Assembly (NCBI RefSeq): GCF_023283485.1
Contig: NZ_JAKILU010000001.1
Location: forward strand, 292,611 to 356,610
Source of the DNA: Shewanella glacialipiscicola
GTDB lineage: Bacteria > Pseudomonadota > Gammaproteobacteria > Enterobacterales > Shewanellaceae
Reading direction: 5' to 3'
Length of the DNA stretch: 64,000 nt
How positions within the stretch are numbered: position 1 is the stretch's first letter; each line of letters opens with the position of its first letter. Position numbers and translations under genes: made by a program. Shown here in pieces: positions 18,547 to 30,240 of this stretch. The notes under the pieces were generated by a model that had not been told where the DNA came from, did no database searches, and saw only the letters and a program-made list of their open reading frames with translations.

Positions 18547-21288
18547 TTGTCTCAAGGAAATAGTGTACGCACGCTCACTGGGCTGCAACGTCTGCTGGAA
18601 GGCGGACTCATCATTTGTTGTGTTCTCGCCACTTATATTTTGCTTGCATTAACGAGTTTTAGCCCGTCTGATCCCGGTTGGAGTCAGTCGCATTTTCAAG
18701 GCGATATTAAAAACTGGACTGGAGCGGTAGGGGCTTGGATTGCCGACATCCTGTTATATTTTTTTGGTGTGACAGCTTACATTATGCCGCTTATTGTCGC
18801 ATCGACAGGTTGGTTAATGTTCAAACGCGCCCATCATTTACTTGAGGTTGATTATTTCTCTGTCGCCCTGAGATTGATTGGTTTTTTACTGATTATTTTA
18901 GGGTTTTCGGCCTTAGCGAGTATGAATGCTAATAACATTTACGAGTTTTCGGCTGGCGGCGTCGCGGGTGATGTTATTGGTCAAGCCATGCTGCCGTATT
19001 TTAATAAACTCGGTACGACCTTATTGCTGCTGTGCTTTTTAGGCTCAGGTTTTACCCTGTTAACAGGGATTAGCTGGCTAACCGTGGTAGAAAAAGTCGG
19101 CCTAATTTCAATTTGGGTTTATAAAAAGCTTAAATTACTGCCACAAGCGATTAAACGTAAAGGTGAAAGCGAAGATACTCGTGGCTTTATGTCGGTGGTC
19201 GATAAGTTTAAACAGCGCCGCGAATCCCAATATGTGCTTGAGAGGCCTGCTGTAGTTGACTCGCCTAAGGTTCGTGAGCGATATATCGGACGTAGAGCGG
19301 AGATAACGCCTACATTGTCTGCTACAGATGAGGGCATCATCACTGAAACACAAGACGATACGCCGCAAAAACACAAGCTGTCTGCGCTCGCAAAAATTTT
19401 GAGTTTTAATGGCGCCAAAAATAAAAATACGCAACGGGTTGAGCCGCAAATCGATCATAATGATTTGGCCGTCCATGGTAATTTTGAAGCTCCGCCATGG
19501 TTAGCTGAGCAGCAACATGAGATGACAGCTGAGCAAGGCAGCGCTGACTTTAACTCATATTCATTTGATCATGATGCCAATGAGCCTGTGTTTAACCATC
19601 AAACATTGGCAGAAGATGACGATGAAAGTATTGGGTTTAATGATGATGACGTTATTGATTTTGATACTAAAGCCTCAATGGGAGCTGTGACTCAAGCGCA
19701 ACGTAATAAGCAAGAAAAAAAGGCAAAAATTGTCAATGGTATCGTTGTGTTGCCAGGACAAGAGGATAAACCTGCACCAAAAAAACCAATGGATCCGCTG
19801 CCCAGTATTAATTTACTCGATATACCTGATCGTAAAAAGAACCCCATCAGCCCAGAAGAATTGGATCAAGTTGCGCGTCTTGTTGAAGTTAAGCTTGCCG
19901 ATTTCAACATCATTGCCAATGTGGTGGGTGTGTATCCAGGACCTGTGATCACGCGCTTTGAATTAGAATTAGCGCCAGGTGTTAAAGCATCAAAAATCTC
20001 TAATCTGTCAAAAGATTTAGCTCGTTCTTTATTGGCTGAAAGTGTGCGAGTGGTAGAAGTTATTCCGGGTAAGGCTTATGTTGGCATCGAAATACCCAAT
20101 AAATTCCGCGAAACCGTGTTTATGCGCGATGTACTTGATTGCGCCGCCTTTACGGATAGCAAATCCAATTTAACGATGGTGTTAGGCCAAGATATTGCTG
20201 GCGATCCTGTGGTAGTAGATCTGGGTAAAATGCCGCATTTGTTAGTGGCGGGTACAACGGGTTCGGGTAAGTCTGTGGGCGTCAACGTCATGATCACTAG
20301 CTTACTGTATAAGTCTGGCCCAGAAGATGTGCGCTTTATCATGATCGACCCTAAAATGTTGGAACTGTCTGTCTATGAAGGCATTCCGCATTTGTTGTGT
20401 GAAGTGGTTACCGACATGAAAGAAGCTGCCAATGCGCTGCGTTGGTGTGTGGGTGAGATGGAACGTCGTTATAAGCTGATGTCTATGATGGGTGTGCGTA
20501 ATATTAAAGGCTATAACGCTAAAATTGCCGAGGCGAAGGCTAATGGCGAAGCGATTTTAGATCCTATGTGGAAATCCTCTGACAGCATGGAGCCCGAAGC
20601 ACCTGCGTTAGATAAGTTGCCATCTATTGTCGTCGTGGTTGATGAATTTGCCGATATGATGATGATAGTCGGTAAGAAAGTGGAAGAGTTAATTGCTCGT
20701 ATCGCTCAAAAAGCACGTGCTGCAGGTATTCATCTAATTCTGGCTACCCAAAGACCGTCAGTGGATGTGATTACCGGTTTGATTAAAGCCAACATTCCTA
20801 CCCGTATGGCGTTCCAAGTGTCGTCGCGTATCGATTCGCGCACTATTTTAGATCAACAAGGCGCTGAAACCTTACTCGGTATGGGGGATATGTTATTTCT
20901 GCCACCGGGCACGGCCATACCGAATCGTGTTCATGGCGCCTTTGTTGACGATCATGAAGTACATCGCGTCGTTGCCGATTGGTGCGCCCGTGGTAAGCCG
21001 CAATATATTGATGAAATTCTTAATGGCGCTACTGATGGTGAGCAAGTGTTATTGCCCGGTGAAACCGCTGAGTCCGATGAAGAATATGATCCGTTATATG
21101 ATGAAGCCGTCGCCTTTGTGACTGAAACTCGCCGCGGTTCTATTTCAAGCGTACAGCGTAAGTTTAAGATTGGTTATAACCGTGCTGCGCGCATTATTGA
21201 ACAGATGGAAGCTCAAGGTATCGTGTCGGCGCAAGGCCATAACGGTAATCGTGAAGTATTGGCGCCGCCAGCACCAAAAAAATATTAA
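18547..21288 (+). CDS. ftsK: DNA translocase FtsK, TTG start
   Basis: Septum-anchored motor that pumps chromosome ends to the XerCD/dif site and helps divisome assembly. The 913 residues comprise an N-terminal domain with about four membrane helices (to about 185), an acidic low-complexity linker (about 200-430), a RecA-like motor with Walker [10 protein letters not shown] (around 568) and Walker [11 protein letters not shown], and a C-terminal winged-helix gamma domain (about 845-905) that reads KOPS and activates XerD. No ATG fits; TTG gives [10 protein letters not shown]. The linker is much shorter than in E. coli FtsK. Confidence 0.96.
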   Translation: MSQGNSVRTLTGLQRLLEGGLIICCVLATYILLALTSFSPSDPGWSQSHFQGDIKNWTGAVGAWIADILLYFFGVTAYIMPLIVASTGWLMFKRAHHLLEVDYFSVALRLIGFLLIILGFSALASMNANNIYEFSAGGVAGDVIGQAMLPYFNKLGTTLLLLCFLGSGFTLLTGISWLTVVEKVGLISIWVYKKLKLLPQAIKRKGESEDTRGFMSVVDKFKQRRESQYVLERPAVVDSPKVRERYIGRRAEITPTLSATDEGIITETQDDTPQKHKLSALAKILSFNGAKNKNTQRVEPQIDHNDLAVHGNFEAPPWLAEQQHEMTAEQGSADFNSYSFDHDANEPVFNHQTLAEDDDESIGFNDDDVIDFDTKASMGAVTQAQRNKQEKKAKIVNGIVVLPGQEDKPAPKKPMDPLPSINLLDIPDRKKNPISPEELDQVARLVEVKLADFNIIANVVGVYPGPVITRFELELAPGVKASKISNLSKDLARSLLAESVRVVEVIPGKAYVGIEIPNKFRETVFMRDVLDCAAFTDSKSNLTMVLGQDIAGDPVVVDLGKMPHLLVAGTTGSGKSVGVNVMITSLLYKSGPEDVRFIMIDPKMLELSVYEGIPHLLCEVVTDMKEAANALRWCVGEMERRYKLMSMMGVRNIKGYNAKIAEAKANGEAILDPMWKSSDSMEPEAPALDKLPSIVVVVDEFADMMMIVGKKVEELIARIAQKARAAGIHLILATQRPSVDVITGLIKANIPTRMAFQVSSRIDSRTILDQQGAETLLGMGDMLFLPPGTAIPNRVHGAFVDDHEVHRVVADWCARGKPQYIDEILNGATDGEQVLLPGETAESDEEYDPLYDEAVAFVTETRRGSISSVQRKFKIGYNRAARIIEQMEAQGIVSAQGHNGNREVLAPPAPKKY

Positions 21289-21345
21289 GCCAATGCTAAG
21301 ACATGGCTTTAGTGCACCCAATAGTTTTACAGGGTAAGGATTAAA

Positions 21346-21972
21346 ATGAAAAAACGATTATACGCTGTGTTGTTAGCTTCGCCTTTGTTATATAGCGCAG
21401 CGGTATTTGCCGATGATGCACAGCAGCTTAGAGACAAACTGATTAGCACTGCCTCATTAAAAGCGGATTTTAAGCAAACTGTCACTGACGTAAATCAAAA
21501 AGTGATTCAGACGGGGTCTGGCATTTTTGCCTTGGCGTATCCCAATCAATTTTATTGGCATTTAACTCAGCCTGATGAGTCTAAAATTGTCGCCGACGGT
21601 AAAGATTTATGGATTTATAATCCCTTCGCCGAAGAAGTGGTCATTATGGATTTTGCACAGGCAATCAATGCTTCGCCTATCGCCTTGTTAGTGCATCGCG
21701 ATGATGCCACTTGGTCACAGTATTTTGTGACTAAAAAGCAAGATTGCTATGAGATCAAACCTAAAGCGGTTGATTCGGGTATTTTGTCCGTTAATGTATG
21801 TTTCAATAATACTCAGCTAACCCATTTTAATGTCGCCGATGATAAGGGTAATTTAAGCCAGTTTGATTTAAGCCATCAGCAAGCGATTACCAATAAAGAT
21901 AAAGCGCTATTTACCTTTATACTGCCAGATAATATCGATGTTGATGACCAACGTCGTAAAACAGCGCACTAG
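21346..21972 (+). CDS. lolA: Outer-membrane lipoprotein carrier protein LolA
   Basis: Periplasmic chaperone that ferries lipoproteins from LolCDE to LolB. The signal peptide [22 protein letters not shown] is probably cut after residue 22, leaving about 186 residues. The early [15 protein letters not shown] and the [20 protein letters not shown] segments are typical of the half-open barrel. It lies between ftsK and rarA, the conserved E. coli order. Confidence 0.95.
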   Translation: MKKRLYAVLLASPLLYSAAVFADDAQQLRDKLISTASLKADFKQTVTDVNQKVIQTGSGIFALAYPNQFYWHLTQPDESKIVADGKDLWIYNPFAEEVVIMDFAQAINASPIALLVHRDDATWSQYFVTKKQDCYEIKPKAVDSGILSVNVCFNNTQLTHFNVADDKGNLSQFDLSHQQAITNKDKALFTFILPDNIDVDDQRRKTAH

Positions 21973-21980
21973 GCTATCGC

Positions 21981-23312
21981 GTGAGCAGTTTATCCTTTAA
22001 TTTCGCCCCAGACTTTCGCCCCTTGGCCGCGCGCATGCGGCCAAGAAGGATTAGCGAATATATAGGTCAAGCCCATTTATTGGGCGAAGGCCAGCCGCTG
22101 CGCAAAGCATTGGAAGCAGGGCGTGCCCATTCCATGATGTTGTGGGGGCCACCGGGCACAGGTAAAACGACCCTAGCCGAATTAATTGCACATTATTCTA
22201 ATGCTCACGTTGAACGTATTTCGGCGGTCACCTCTGGCGTCAAAGATATTCGCGCGGCGATAGAGCAAGCAAAAGCCGTGGCGCAGTCGCGTGGTCAACG
22301 CACCTTATTGTTTGTCGATGAAGTCCACCGATTCAATAAGAGCCAGCAAGATGCTTTTTTGCCGTTTATTGAAGATGGCACAGTGATTTTCATTGGTGCA
22401 ACGACAGAAAACCCATCGTTTGAAATCAACAATGCTTTGCTCTCGCGGGCAAGAGTCTATCTTATCAAACGTTTAAGCCATGATGAGATAGCCCACATTG
22501 TGACTCAAGCCTTAAACGATACCGAACGCGGTTTAGGTCAGCACCAATTTGTGATGCCCAGCGATGTACTTACTACTTTGGCACAACTTTGTGATGGCGA
22601 TGCCCGTAAAGCCTTAAATCTTATCGAGTTGATGAGCGATATGCTCACCGATGGCAGCACCTTCACCACCGAAATGTTAATTCAAGTGGCGGGGCACCAA
22701 GTTGCCGGATTCGATAAGAATGGCGATCAGTTTTACGATTTAATTTCCGCCGTCCATAAATCAATTCGCGGCTCAGCACCCGATGCTGCGCTTTATTGGT
22801 TTTGCAGAATATTAGAAGGCGGCGGCGATCCGCTGTACGTCGCAAGGCGCTTACTGGCGATTGCCTCGGAAGATGTCGGTAATGCCGATCCTGCGGCCAT
22901 GACCATAGCGCTTAATGCTTGGGATTGTTTTCATCGTGTTGGCCCCGCCGAAGGTGAGCGAGCAATAGCACAAGCCATTGTTTATCTTGCCAGCGCGCCT
23001 AAGAGCAACGCTGTGTATAGCGCATTTAAGGCGGCGCGTGAGTTAGCCCGCGAAACGGGACAAGTTGAAGTGCCGCATCATTTACGTAATGCACCGACTC
23101 AGTTAATGAAAGACATCTGCATGGGAGCAGGGTATCGATATGCCCACGATGAGCCCAATGCCTATGCCTGTGGTGAAAATTATTTCCCCGAATCCCTGCA
23201 AACAGCGCAGTTTTATTTTCCGACTGAGCGAGGGTTCGAAAAACGCATCAAAGATAAGTTGGCGCAATTAGCCCAGTTAGATCAAGCCAGCGAGCACAAA
23301 AGATATGAATAA
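21981..23312 (+). CDS. rarA: Replication-associated recombination protein A (AAA+ ATPase RarA/MgsA)
   Basis: Clamp-loader-like ATPase that acts at stalled forks. GTG start 8 bases after lolA; 443 residues. Walker [10 protein letters not shown] at 56-64, Walker B FVDEVHRF around 112, sensor ATTENPSFE around 140, then a C-terminal tetramerisation region with [16 protein letters not shown] and [12 protein letters not shown]. Its end overlaps crcB by 8 bases, so the two are translationally coupled. Confidence 0.95.
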   Translation: MSSLSFNFAPDFRPLAARMRPRRISEYIGQAHLLGEGQPLRKALEAGRAHSMMLWGPPGTGKTTLAELIAHYSNAHVERISAVTSGVKDIRAAIEQAKAVAQSRGQRTLLFVDEVHRFNKSQQDAFLPFIEDGTVIFIGATTENPSFEINNALLSRARVYLIKRLSHDEIAHIVTQALNDTERGLGQHQFVMPSDVLTTLAQLCDGDARKALNLIELMSDMLTDGSTFTTEMLIQVAGHQVAGFDKNGDQFYDLISAVHKSIRGSAPDAALYWFCRILEGGGDPLYVARRLLAIASEDVGNADPAAMTIALNAWDCFHRVGPAEGERAIAQAIVYLASAPKSNAVYSAFKAARELARETGQVEVPHHLRNAPTQLMKDICMGAGYRYAHDEPNAYACGENYFPESLQTAQFYFPTERGFEKRIKDKLAQLAQLDQASEHKRYE

Positions 23313-23679
23313 CATCTTACTTGTGGCGCTCGGTGGTTCAATTGGGGCTGTTTTTCGCTATCTTATTTCAATATTCATGATCCAAGTATTTGGCAGCAGT
23401 TTTCCTTTTGGTACACTGTTGGTTAATGTCCTCGGTTCATTTTTAATGGGCGTAATTTACGCACTGGGGCAAATGAGTCATATCAGCCCAGAACTCAAGG
23501 CGCTTATTGGTATTGGCCTATTGGGCGCCTTGACAACGTTTTCGACTTTCTCCAATGAAACCTTATTGCTGATGCAAGAAGGGGATTGGCTGAAGGCGAC
23601 TTTGAATGTGGTGTTGAATCTAAGCCTATGTTTATTCATGGTGTATTTAGGTCAACAACTGGTTTTTTCTCGCATTTAA
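23305..23679 (+). CDS. crcB: Fluoride ion channel CrcB (Fluc)
   Basis: Small inner-membrane protein that works as a dual-topology dimer to expel fluoride. 124 residues with four membrane helices. The signatures [10 protein letters not shown] (about 9-18), [14 protein letters not shown] (about 34-47) and [12 protein letters not shown] (about 74-85) are diagnostic. It overlaps rarA by 8 bases and is followed by serS. No fluoride riboswitch is visible, as expected for an internal operon gene. Confidence 0.94.
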   Translation: MNNILLVALGGSIGAVFRYLISIFMIQVFGSSFPFGTLLVNVLGSFLMGVIYALGQMSHISPELKALIGIGLLGALTTFSTFSNETLLLMQEGDWLKATLNVVLNLSLCLFMVYLGQQLVFSRI

Positions 23680-24984
<1,305 letters not shown>

Positions 24985-25003
24985 CGGGTCACAAAATAAC
25001 ATC

Positions 25004-25126
25004 ATGGATAAAGGCCAGCGCTATTTCCGTTGGCTTTCCTATACTGCAGTCATTGCTGTGTTTTTTGCTGTGATGTTGGCGACCATAGGCAAAGCCTTCT
25101 GGGTTGTATTAGAAAATATCACTTGA
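25004..25126 (+). CDS. 40-residue predicted single-helix membrane peptide
   Basis: A short frame 19 bases after serS encodes a basic head (MDKGQRYFRWLSY) and one hydrophobic helix (AVIAVFFAVMLATIG) ending FWVVLENIT. Its composition is that of a small inner-membrane protein. It lies between serS and the shared terminator, so it is in the same transcript. No strong ribosome site is visible, so translation may depend on coupling. Family not recognised. Confidence 0.5.
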   Translation: MDKGQRYFRWLSYTAVIAVFFAVMLATIGKAFWVVLENIT

Positions 25127-25145
25127 GTCTATTTTGTGCACCAAT

Positions 25146-25185
25146 AAAAAAAAGGCATGTTCCCTAAGGGAACATGCCTTTTTTT
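25146..25185. terminator. Bidirectional terminator between serS and tusE
   Basis: AAAGGCATGTTCCC / GGGAACATGCCTTT with loop TAA is a perfect 14-bp stem with A residues before and T residues after, so it can end transcripts from both sides. Confidence 0.92.
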
Positions 25186-25221
25186 GTTTGCGCTTATTTT
25201 GGTATAACCTCTCTCAAAGGT

Positions 25222-25560
25222 TTAAATACATTTCGCCGGTTTTGGCAGACCCGCAATTTTGGTTGCCTGTTTAGCGGGTCCAAGCGGAAACAGGGTATAT
25301 AAGTATTTTGAATTGCCTTTGTCACTCCCTAAGGTTTGACCAATGGCTTTGACTAATACGCGAATGGCAGGGCTAGTTTTATATTCGAGATAGAAATCGC
25401 GAACAAAGTTAATGACTTCCCAGTGGGCGGATGTCAGCGTTACTTGCTCTTCTGCTGCCAATAATAAGGCCATGTCAGGCTGCCAATCGTCGATGTTTTT
25501 TAAATAACCCTGATAGTCACGGTCGATTTCAACACCATTAAAGAGTAACGAATTTACCAC
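25222..25560 (-). CDS. tusE: Sulfurtransferase TusE (DsrC family)
   Basis: Accepts sulfur from the TusBCD complex and hands it to MnmA for 2-thiolation of the tRNA wobble uridine. 112 residues with a DsrC fold; the C-terminal arm ends GLPKPAKCI, with the catalytic Cys penultimate. The second Cys used by dissimilatory DsrC is absent, which supports the tRNA role. [12 protein letters not shown] is a family signature. It overlaps tusB and closes the tusDCBE operon. Confidence 0.93.
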   Translation of the reverse strand: MVNSLLFNGVEIDRDYQGYLKNIDDWQPDMALLLAAEEQVTLTSAHWEVINFVRDFYLEYKTSPAIRVLVKAIGQTLGSDKGNSKYLYTLFPLGPAKQATKIAGLPKPAKCI

Positions 25561-25835
25561 GTTATCACCTTATTATGCCGTAATGATTGGACCACAAACT
25601 CGTTGTAATCGATAAGACTGACATTTTTGAAACGCTCAGTTAAACCGCGAGCAATCACATCGTCTCTTAATACCATGAGCTTGAAAGGCGATAAGGCCAT
25701 GGTCCATTGGCGCAGTAACAGTGCGTTAACGCCATCGCTCGATAATAAAATACTATCTTCTTTACAGGCATAGCGTAAGCACAGTTTTAGTGCACTATCG
25801 CGGCTGGGTGATGTTTGAATATGGTGTAATATCAT
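25554..25835 (-). CDS. tusB: Sulfur relay protein TusB
   Basis: Smallest subunit of the TusBCD sulfur-relay heterohexamer; 93 residues, DsrH-like. The start [23 protein letters not shown] and the SSDGVNALL segment fit the family. It overlaps tusE by 7 bases and shares one base with tusC, so the genes are tightly coupled. Confidence 0.9.
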   Translation of the reverse strand: MILHHIQTSPSRDSALKLCLRYACKEDSILLSSDGVNALLLRQWTMALSPFKLMVLRDDVIARGLTERFKNVSLIDYNEFVVQSLRHNKVITW

Positions 25836-26191
25836 CAGAATACTAAGACCTCATCCACTGAATTTAAATGTATTGCTATGGTTTCATCGTTGACGATAGT
25901 GACCGGAATTGACAATAAACCATGGCTTAAGCCGTAATCAGTTAACGATTGTTTACATACCAATACCGACTCGATATCGTACAATGGCAAGGCTTTAAAG
26001 GTAGAAATATAATCTTTTGCGCCAATAAGCTCAGGCTGCTGATCTTTAATCAAATGCAGCACTCCTTCATCAACAAAGACCAAGCTGACTTCTTGCTCAA
26101 AACTGGCACTCAGTAGGGCGAGATCTAAGCCTTCGCGGCCACGAACACAGCCGTGTGGCGAGCAGCGAAATAGGATACACAATTTTTTCAT
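25835..26191 (-). CDS. tusC: Sulfur relay protein TusC
   Basis: DsrF-like subunit of TusBCD, 118 residues. The opening CILFRCSPHGCVRGREGLDLALLSASFEQ and LVFVDEGVLHLI are typical. It has no conserved active-site Cys and is thought structural. Located between tusD (14 bases upstream) and tusB (overlapping). Confidence 0.92.
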   Translation of the reverse strand: MKKLCILFRCSPHGCVRGREGLDLALLSASFEQEVSLVFVDEGVLHLIKDQQPELIGAKDYISTFKALPLYDIESVLVCKQSLTDYGLSHGLLSIPVTIVNDETIAIHLNSVDEVLVF

Positions 26192-26205
26192 AGCAACCCT
26201 GTGAG

Positions 26206-26595
26206 TTAAAAACTGATCAAACGATCGGCCGATTCAATGCCAGTGATGAGTTCACCTAAACCACCCATAATAAATGACTTGCCTACATTCCAATGACTCA
26301 AACCATTATCATGAGCATCTTGCTCACCGACAATTCCGCGACGTAGCGCAGCGGAAACACAATTAACTAACGGTACTTGATTAGATTGCGCTAACTGCTT
26401 CCAGTCACTGATCACATCGTTTTCGTCGGAGGCGGGTAAGCTTAAATCGGTAGAGTTATATACGCCATCTTGATAGAAAAAAACACAGATAACCTGATGC
26501 CCGGATGCAAGGGCGGCTTGAGTAAAACGTAAAGCATTGATGCTCGCTGACGTGCCATAAGCAGGCCCGTTCACTTGGATAATAAATTTGCTCAT
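26206..26595 (-). CDS. tusD: Sulfurtransferase TusD
   Basis: DsrE-like catalytic subunit of TusBCD, which takes persulfide sulfur from TusA. 129 residues; NGPAYGTSASINALRFTQAAL lies at the N-terminus, and the active Cys is in VNCVSAALRRGI (about residue 78). First gene of the tusDCBE operon; the region upstream contains a 12-bp inverted repeat. Confidence 0.93.
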   Translation of the reverse strand: MSKFIIQVNGPAYGTSASINALRFTQAALASGHQVICVFFYQDGVYNSTDLSLPASDENDVISDWKQLAQSNQVPLVNCVSAALRRGIVGEQDAHDNGLSHWNVGKSFIMGGLGELITGIESADRLISF

Positions 26596-26913
26596 TTACA
26601 ATAAAAATGGCCGAAAAGTAAGGCTATTCTAACGTAAATTAAGCTAAAAATCCCTAAGTAACCCAGAGCACAGTTTAATGAGTGATGATTCTAGTACCAT
26701 TAAACTGTGTCCAAGTAAGCGGCTTTATCTTATGAGCTTTACTTAGTTCTGGTTGATTACCCATCAATGTATAATAAGTCCACTGATATAGAACATAAAA
26801 TGACCAACAATACCTTATCTAGAGTACGCTCTTTATGTGACTATTTGATAATAAAATCAACGGCGAGTGCCTTAACTAAATGTTAATAGCTCGGTACTAG
26901 ATTATTCGCAGCT
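26596..26913. other. Intergenic region upstream of tusD with a 12-bp inverted repeat
   Basis: About 320 bases. Its most notable content is the repeat at 26669-26709. The rest is AT-rich and should hold the tus promoter and the end of the GST transcript; no gene is visible. Confidence 0.45.
26669..26709. repeat. Perfect 12-bp inverted repeat
   Basis: CACAGTTTAATG at 26669-26680 and CATTAAACTGTG at 26698-26709 are exact reverse complements, 17 bases apart. No T run follows on either strand, so it is not a standard terminator. It may be an operator for the tus operon or an RNA hairpin. Confidence 0.6.
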
Positions 26914-27576
26914 TTATTTAGTTGGTTTTATTGAAGCCAATATTTCTTGCTCGCCCTCTAACAGATTCTGCATCGAAGGGCGCGTTTTGATACGGTTATA
27001 AAGTGCAAGAAGGTTAGGCCAGCGCTTGGCGTCGAGTTGTTCTCCAGCGTGCTCCATATTGACCATTTGAGAAGCAAATGCCAGATCGGCAAGACTTAAG
27101 CTGCCACCGACAAAAAACTCAGCATTTCCTAAACTTTGCTCCAGATAATCAAAGTGTGAAGGGAGTTTCTCGGTTAAAGCTGTCCGCACAATCTTTTCAT
27201 CACAATGCTGACCCATGCTTGGATTAATGATGCGTTGTTGAAATAGCATAAAAGTAGTCAGTGGCGCCAGTTCATAGTCGGCATATTTTTCTAACCAACG
27301 CACCTTGGCATGCTGCTCTGGGGTTTGTCCGAGCAACGGCTTAAGGCTTCTATATTTATCTTCAAGATATTGGCAGATCACGCCGGAATCAGCCAAAGTA
27401 AGGTCGCCATCTGTCATCGCGGGAATACGACCCAAAGGATTGAGATCTTTAAACCAAGCCGGTTGATCAAAGGGCAGCACTATGACCAATTCATAATCGA
27501 GTTCTTTTTCTGCGAGGCATAAACGTAATTTTCGCACATAGGGAGAAAGTGGAACGCCATAGACGGTGAGATTCAT
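26914..27576 (-). CDS. Glutathione S-transferase family protein
   Basis: 220 residues with a thioredoxin-like N-terminal domain (MNLTVYGVPLSPYVRKLRLCLAEKEL) and an all-helical C-terminal domain (from about 90). The SPYVRK segment holds the likely catalytic Ser/Tyr, and ADSGVICQYLE is the glutathione-binding loop. Substrate unknown; detoxification or stress roles are usual. It stands alone. Confidence 0.88.
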   Translation of the reverse strand: MNLTVYGVPLSPYVRKLRLCLAEKELDYELVIVLPFDQPAWFKDLNPLGRIPAMTDGDLTLADSGVICQYLEDKYRSLKPLLGQTPEQHAKVRWLEKYADYELAPLTTFMLFQQRIINPSMGQHCDEKIVRTALTEKLPSHFDYLEQSLGNAEFFVGGSLSLADLAFASQMVNMEHAGEQLDAKRWPNLLALYNRIKTRPSMQNLLEGEQEILASIKPTK

Positions 27577-27720
27577 TGTGGGTCCTTATATCGTTTAAGA
27601 GAAATGCATCATGTGAGTGCAACTTAGGACATTTTTAAACGGTGCAGAGTATGACGTTAACTGATTTTTTACCATAGGATATAATTTTTGCTTAACCATT
27701 TGTCATAAAAAACAGCCACA

Positions 27721-27748
27721 AAAAAGCCAGTGCTAGCACTGGCTTTTT
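27721..27748 (-). terminator. Terminator of efp
   Basis: AAAAAGCCAGTGC / GCACTGGCTTTTT around TA is a 13-bp perfect stem, 21 bases after the efp stop, with a T-rich 3' side on both strands. Confidence 0.92.
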
Positions 27749-27769
27749 GTCTGGAAACGAGAAGAGTGA

Positions 27770-28330
27770 TTAAACGCGTTTCTTGAATTCGCCAGTACGA
27801 GTATCGATTTCAATCTTGTCGCCCACTTTCACGAAGTCAGCAACGTTAATCTTGCCGCCGCCAGTGATAGTAGCTGGCTTCATCACTTTACCTGAAGTAT
27901 CACCACGGGCTGAAGGCTCAGCGTAGATAACTTCACGTACGACAGTGGTTGGCATTTCTACAGAAATGGCTTTGCCGTCGTAGAAAGTCACTTGGCAAGT
28001 TTCTTCCATACCATCAACGATGTAATTCGCTGCATCACCTAAGTTTTCAGCTTCTACGTCATACTGGTTGTACTCTGCATCCATAAATACATACATAGGA
28101 TCTGCAAAGTAAGAATAAGTACAATCTAAACGATCTAAAACGATGTCTTCTAACTTATCTTCACCTTTAAACGTCGTTTCAGTACCTGAGTTAAGTAATA
28201 AGTTTTTTAACTTTAACTTAACGATAGCAGCGTTACGGCCAGAACGAGTTGTTTCAGTTTTCTGCACAACCCATGGGCTGCCATCTAACATGATCACGTT
28301 ACCAGGACGGATTTCATGAGCAGTTTTCAT
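27770..28330 (-). CDS. efp: Elongation factor P (arginine type)
   Basis: Relieves ribosome stalling at consecutive prolines. 186 residues, three beta-barrel domains. The residue at the tip of domain I is Arg32 in [10 protein letters not shown], not the Lys that E. coli modifies with beta-lysine. The Arg32 form is rhamnosylated by EarP, whose gene lies directly upstream. [20 protein letters not shown] is the domain III signature. Confidence 0.97.
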   Translation of the reverse strand: MKTAHEIRPGNVIMLDGSPWVVQKTETTRSGRNAAIVKLKLKNLLLNSGTETTFKGEDKLEDIVLDRLDCTYSYFADPMYVFMDAEYNQYDVEAENLGDAANYIVDGMEETCQVTFYDGKAISVEMPTTVVREVIYAEPSARGDTSGKVMKPATITGGGKINVADFVKVGDKIEIDTRTGEFKKRV

Positions 28331-28375
28331 TACAGTATTTCCTATATGTAGATTTTTCTGTTATCGCGCAGTATC

Positions 28376-29554
28376 TTAGCTGTTTTTAACGAACTGAACT
28401 AGTCGAGTTGCAAGATCTGCGTCATTTATTGCATTAATTGGCCATTGTTTAACATGTTGCAACAAGGGCAAACTAACAGGATTAAGGTTTTGCCAATGAA
28501 GATCCACAGCTGATTGCTGCGCTTGGTTAAATGCGAGATTCAATTTAGACCAATTTTCGGCAATTTCAGGGGCGAGATTATCGCAGTAAATTTTGAGAAA
28601 AGCTTCTAATTTTACCAGGTGATAATCATCTTCTTGCGGATAAATATGCCAAATGAAGGGTTTTGCGGCCCATTGTGCTCGCATAAACGAATCTTCACCA
28701 CGCACGATATTAATATCACAACTCCACAGTAAGCGATCAAAGCTCTGTTGATTTGTCATGGGTAAGATGTGCAGAGTTAAATTGCCATGAACGATTTTTT
28801 GGCCTGGCACTAAAGCCTCAATTTCGCAGGGCAATAAATGTGTCAGGCTATGTAAACTACGCCCTTTAGGGATCAGCGCATGGACTTTTTTTGCACCTTG
28901 TTGCCATAACTCGCATAGTGTAGCTAGTGCCTGTGTTTCATAGCTAAAAATGCTAATCACAGTGTCTTCAGCCTTTATACCTTTGAGATTAAGTTCGTTA
29001 AAAAGCTGTAGCTTATTAGCCGTATCGGCTTGCCATGCATCGCGCTGTGCAAACAAGTTCTGTTCGCAAATCAGTCCGCCCGTTTTGGCGGTAAAACCGG
29101 GAAAGTAGAAATACTTTTTCAAGCCATTAGCTTGTAACGAGGGTAAACCATGGCAACCTTCAACCCAGTCTTCGGCACTTAAATACTCTAAGTTCAACCA
29201 GATAGGTACAGACTTTGGATCTGTTTGATGTAAATGAAGTAATTGATTCTTTACCTGTTCGGGTAATTCACAGGCAAAAGCCTCTACAATCACATCTCCT
29301 GCTATAAACCCAATAGGCAAAGGCTCAGCCCAATGAATAATATTCACGCCACTGAAGGATTGTACTTTTTTAAAGGGGTTGAGCGCCGGTAATATGTGCG
29401 AGAAGCTCGCGAGATCATCAACCCATAAATTAACGGGAATAGAGTACTCATTGGCAATTTGCTTGGCTAAACGCCAAGTCACGCCGATATCACCGTAGTT
29501 ATCGACGACGGTGCAAAAAATATCCCAATGGTTAGCGCGGGGCATATTGATCAT
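28376..29554 (-). CDS. earP: EF-P arginine rhamnosyltransferase EarP
   Basis: Transfers rhamnose from dTDP-rhamnose to Arg32 of EF-P, activating it. 392 residues, GT-B fold. Family hallmarks are IFCTVVDNYGDIGVTWRLA near the N-terminus, LEYLSAEDWVEGCHGLPS in the middle, and NIVRGEDSFMRAQWAAKPFIWHIYPQ with the catalytic region near 270. It is 45 bases upstream of efp in the same direction, so enzyme and substrate are co-expressed. The start could also be MPRANHWD, three codons later. Confidence 0.95.
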   Translation of the reverse strand: MINMPRANHWDIFCTVVDNYGDIGVTWRLAKQIANEYSIPVNLWVDDLASFSHILPALNPFKKVQSFSGVNIIHWAEPLPIGFIAGDVIVEAFACELPEQVKNQLLHLHQTDPKSVPIWLNLEYLSAEDWVEGCHGLPSLQANGLKKYFYFPGFTAKTGGLICEQNLFAQRDAWQADTANKLQLFNELNLKGIKAEDTVISIFSYETQALATLCELWQQGAKKVHALIPKGRSLHSLTHLLPCEIEALVPGQKIVHGNLTLHILPMTNQQSFDRLLWSCDINIVRGEDSFMRAQWAAKPFIWHIYPQEDDYHLVKLEAFLKIYCDNLAPEIAENWSKLNLAFNQAQQSAVDLHWQNLNPVSLPLLQHVKQWPINAINDADLATRLVQFVKNS

Positions 29555-29616
29555 AAGTTGGGTATGTTGTTATTCAGTGGTGAAATAATTTTTTATGCAC
29601 AAAAATAAATGCATAA

Positions 29617-29641
29617 AAAAAGCGGCGTGAAGGCCGCTTTA
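29617..29641 (-). terminator. Terminator of the fldA group
   Basis: AAAGCGGC / GCCGCTTT with a 6-base loop lies 18 bases after the fldA stop; a T run follows on the - strand. Confidence 0.85.
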
Positions 29642-29658
29642 TTCAGAGAGTTAGATAA

Positions 29659-30186
29659 TTAATCTTCTAATTCCGCTAAGCACATTTCTTCGTAGATTTG
29701 CTTAACCCAAGCATCAACACGCTCTTCGGTTAGTTCTGGCTGACGATCTTCATCGATACCTAAACCAATAAAATGCTCGTCATCGACTTGGCCTTTAGAG
29801 GCTTCGAAGTTGTAGCTTGCCGTTGGCCAATGGCCAATGATGATACCACCACGCGCCTGAACGATATCGCCCACCATGCCCATGGCATCAAGGAAATACT
29901 CTGCGTAGTCTTCTTGATCACCACAACCAAAAATAGCGACAAGTTTGTCAGTAAAATCAATTTGTTCTAATTCTGGGAAGAAATCGTCCCAATCACATTG
30001 AGCTTCGCCGTAATACCAGGTCGGGATGCCGAACAGCAGCAAATCATATTCTGCAATCTGTTCTTTGGTACTTTTGGCGATATCTTTCACCTCAACCATT
30101 TTTTTACCCAGTTTTTTCTGGATCATCTTGGCTACAGCTTCGGTGTTACCTGTGTCGCTACCGAAAAAAAGACCTACAGTTGCCAT
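29659..30186 (-). CDS. fldA: Flavodoxin FldA
   Basis: FMN electron carrier that serves radical-SAM and other reductive enzymes and replaces ferredoxin when iron is low. 175 residues; FMN phosphate loop GSDTGNTE (9-16), flavin loops PTWYYGE (about 55-61) and FGCGDQEDYAEYF (about 88-100). The highly acidic C-terminus is typical. It is last in a row ybfF-DUF2788-ybfE-fldA, the E. coli order, but fur does not follow here. Confidence 0.96.
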   Translation of the reverse strand: MATVGLFFGSDTGNTEAVAKMIQKKLGKKMVEVKDIAKSTKEQIAEYDLLLFGIPTWYYGEAQCDWDDFFPELEQIDFTDKLVAIFGCGDQEDYAEYFLDAMGMVGDIVQARGGIIIGHWPTASYNFEASKGQVDDEHFIGLGIDEDRQPELTEERVDAWVKQIYEEMCLAELED

Positions 30187-30240
30187 TGTCTATCCTTTAA
30201 TGTCTAGTTCACTTATTAGGTTAATCTTGCTGGTACTCCT

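Noticed and set aside
23205..23310. Fluoride riboswitch for crcB
   Set aside because: crcB starts inside rarA coding sequence, leaving no leader for a riboswitch.
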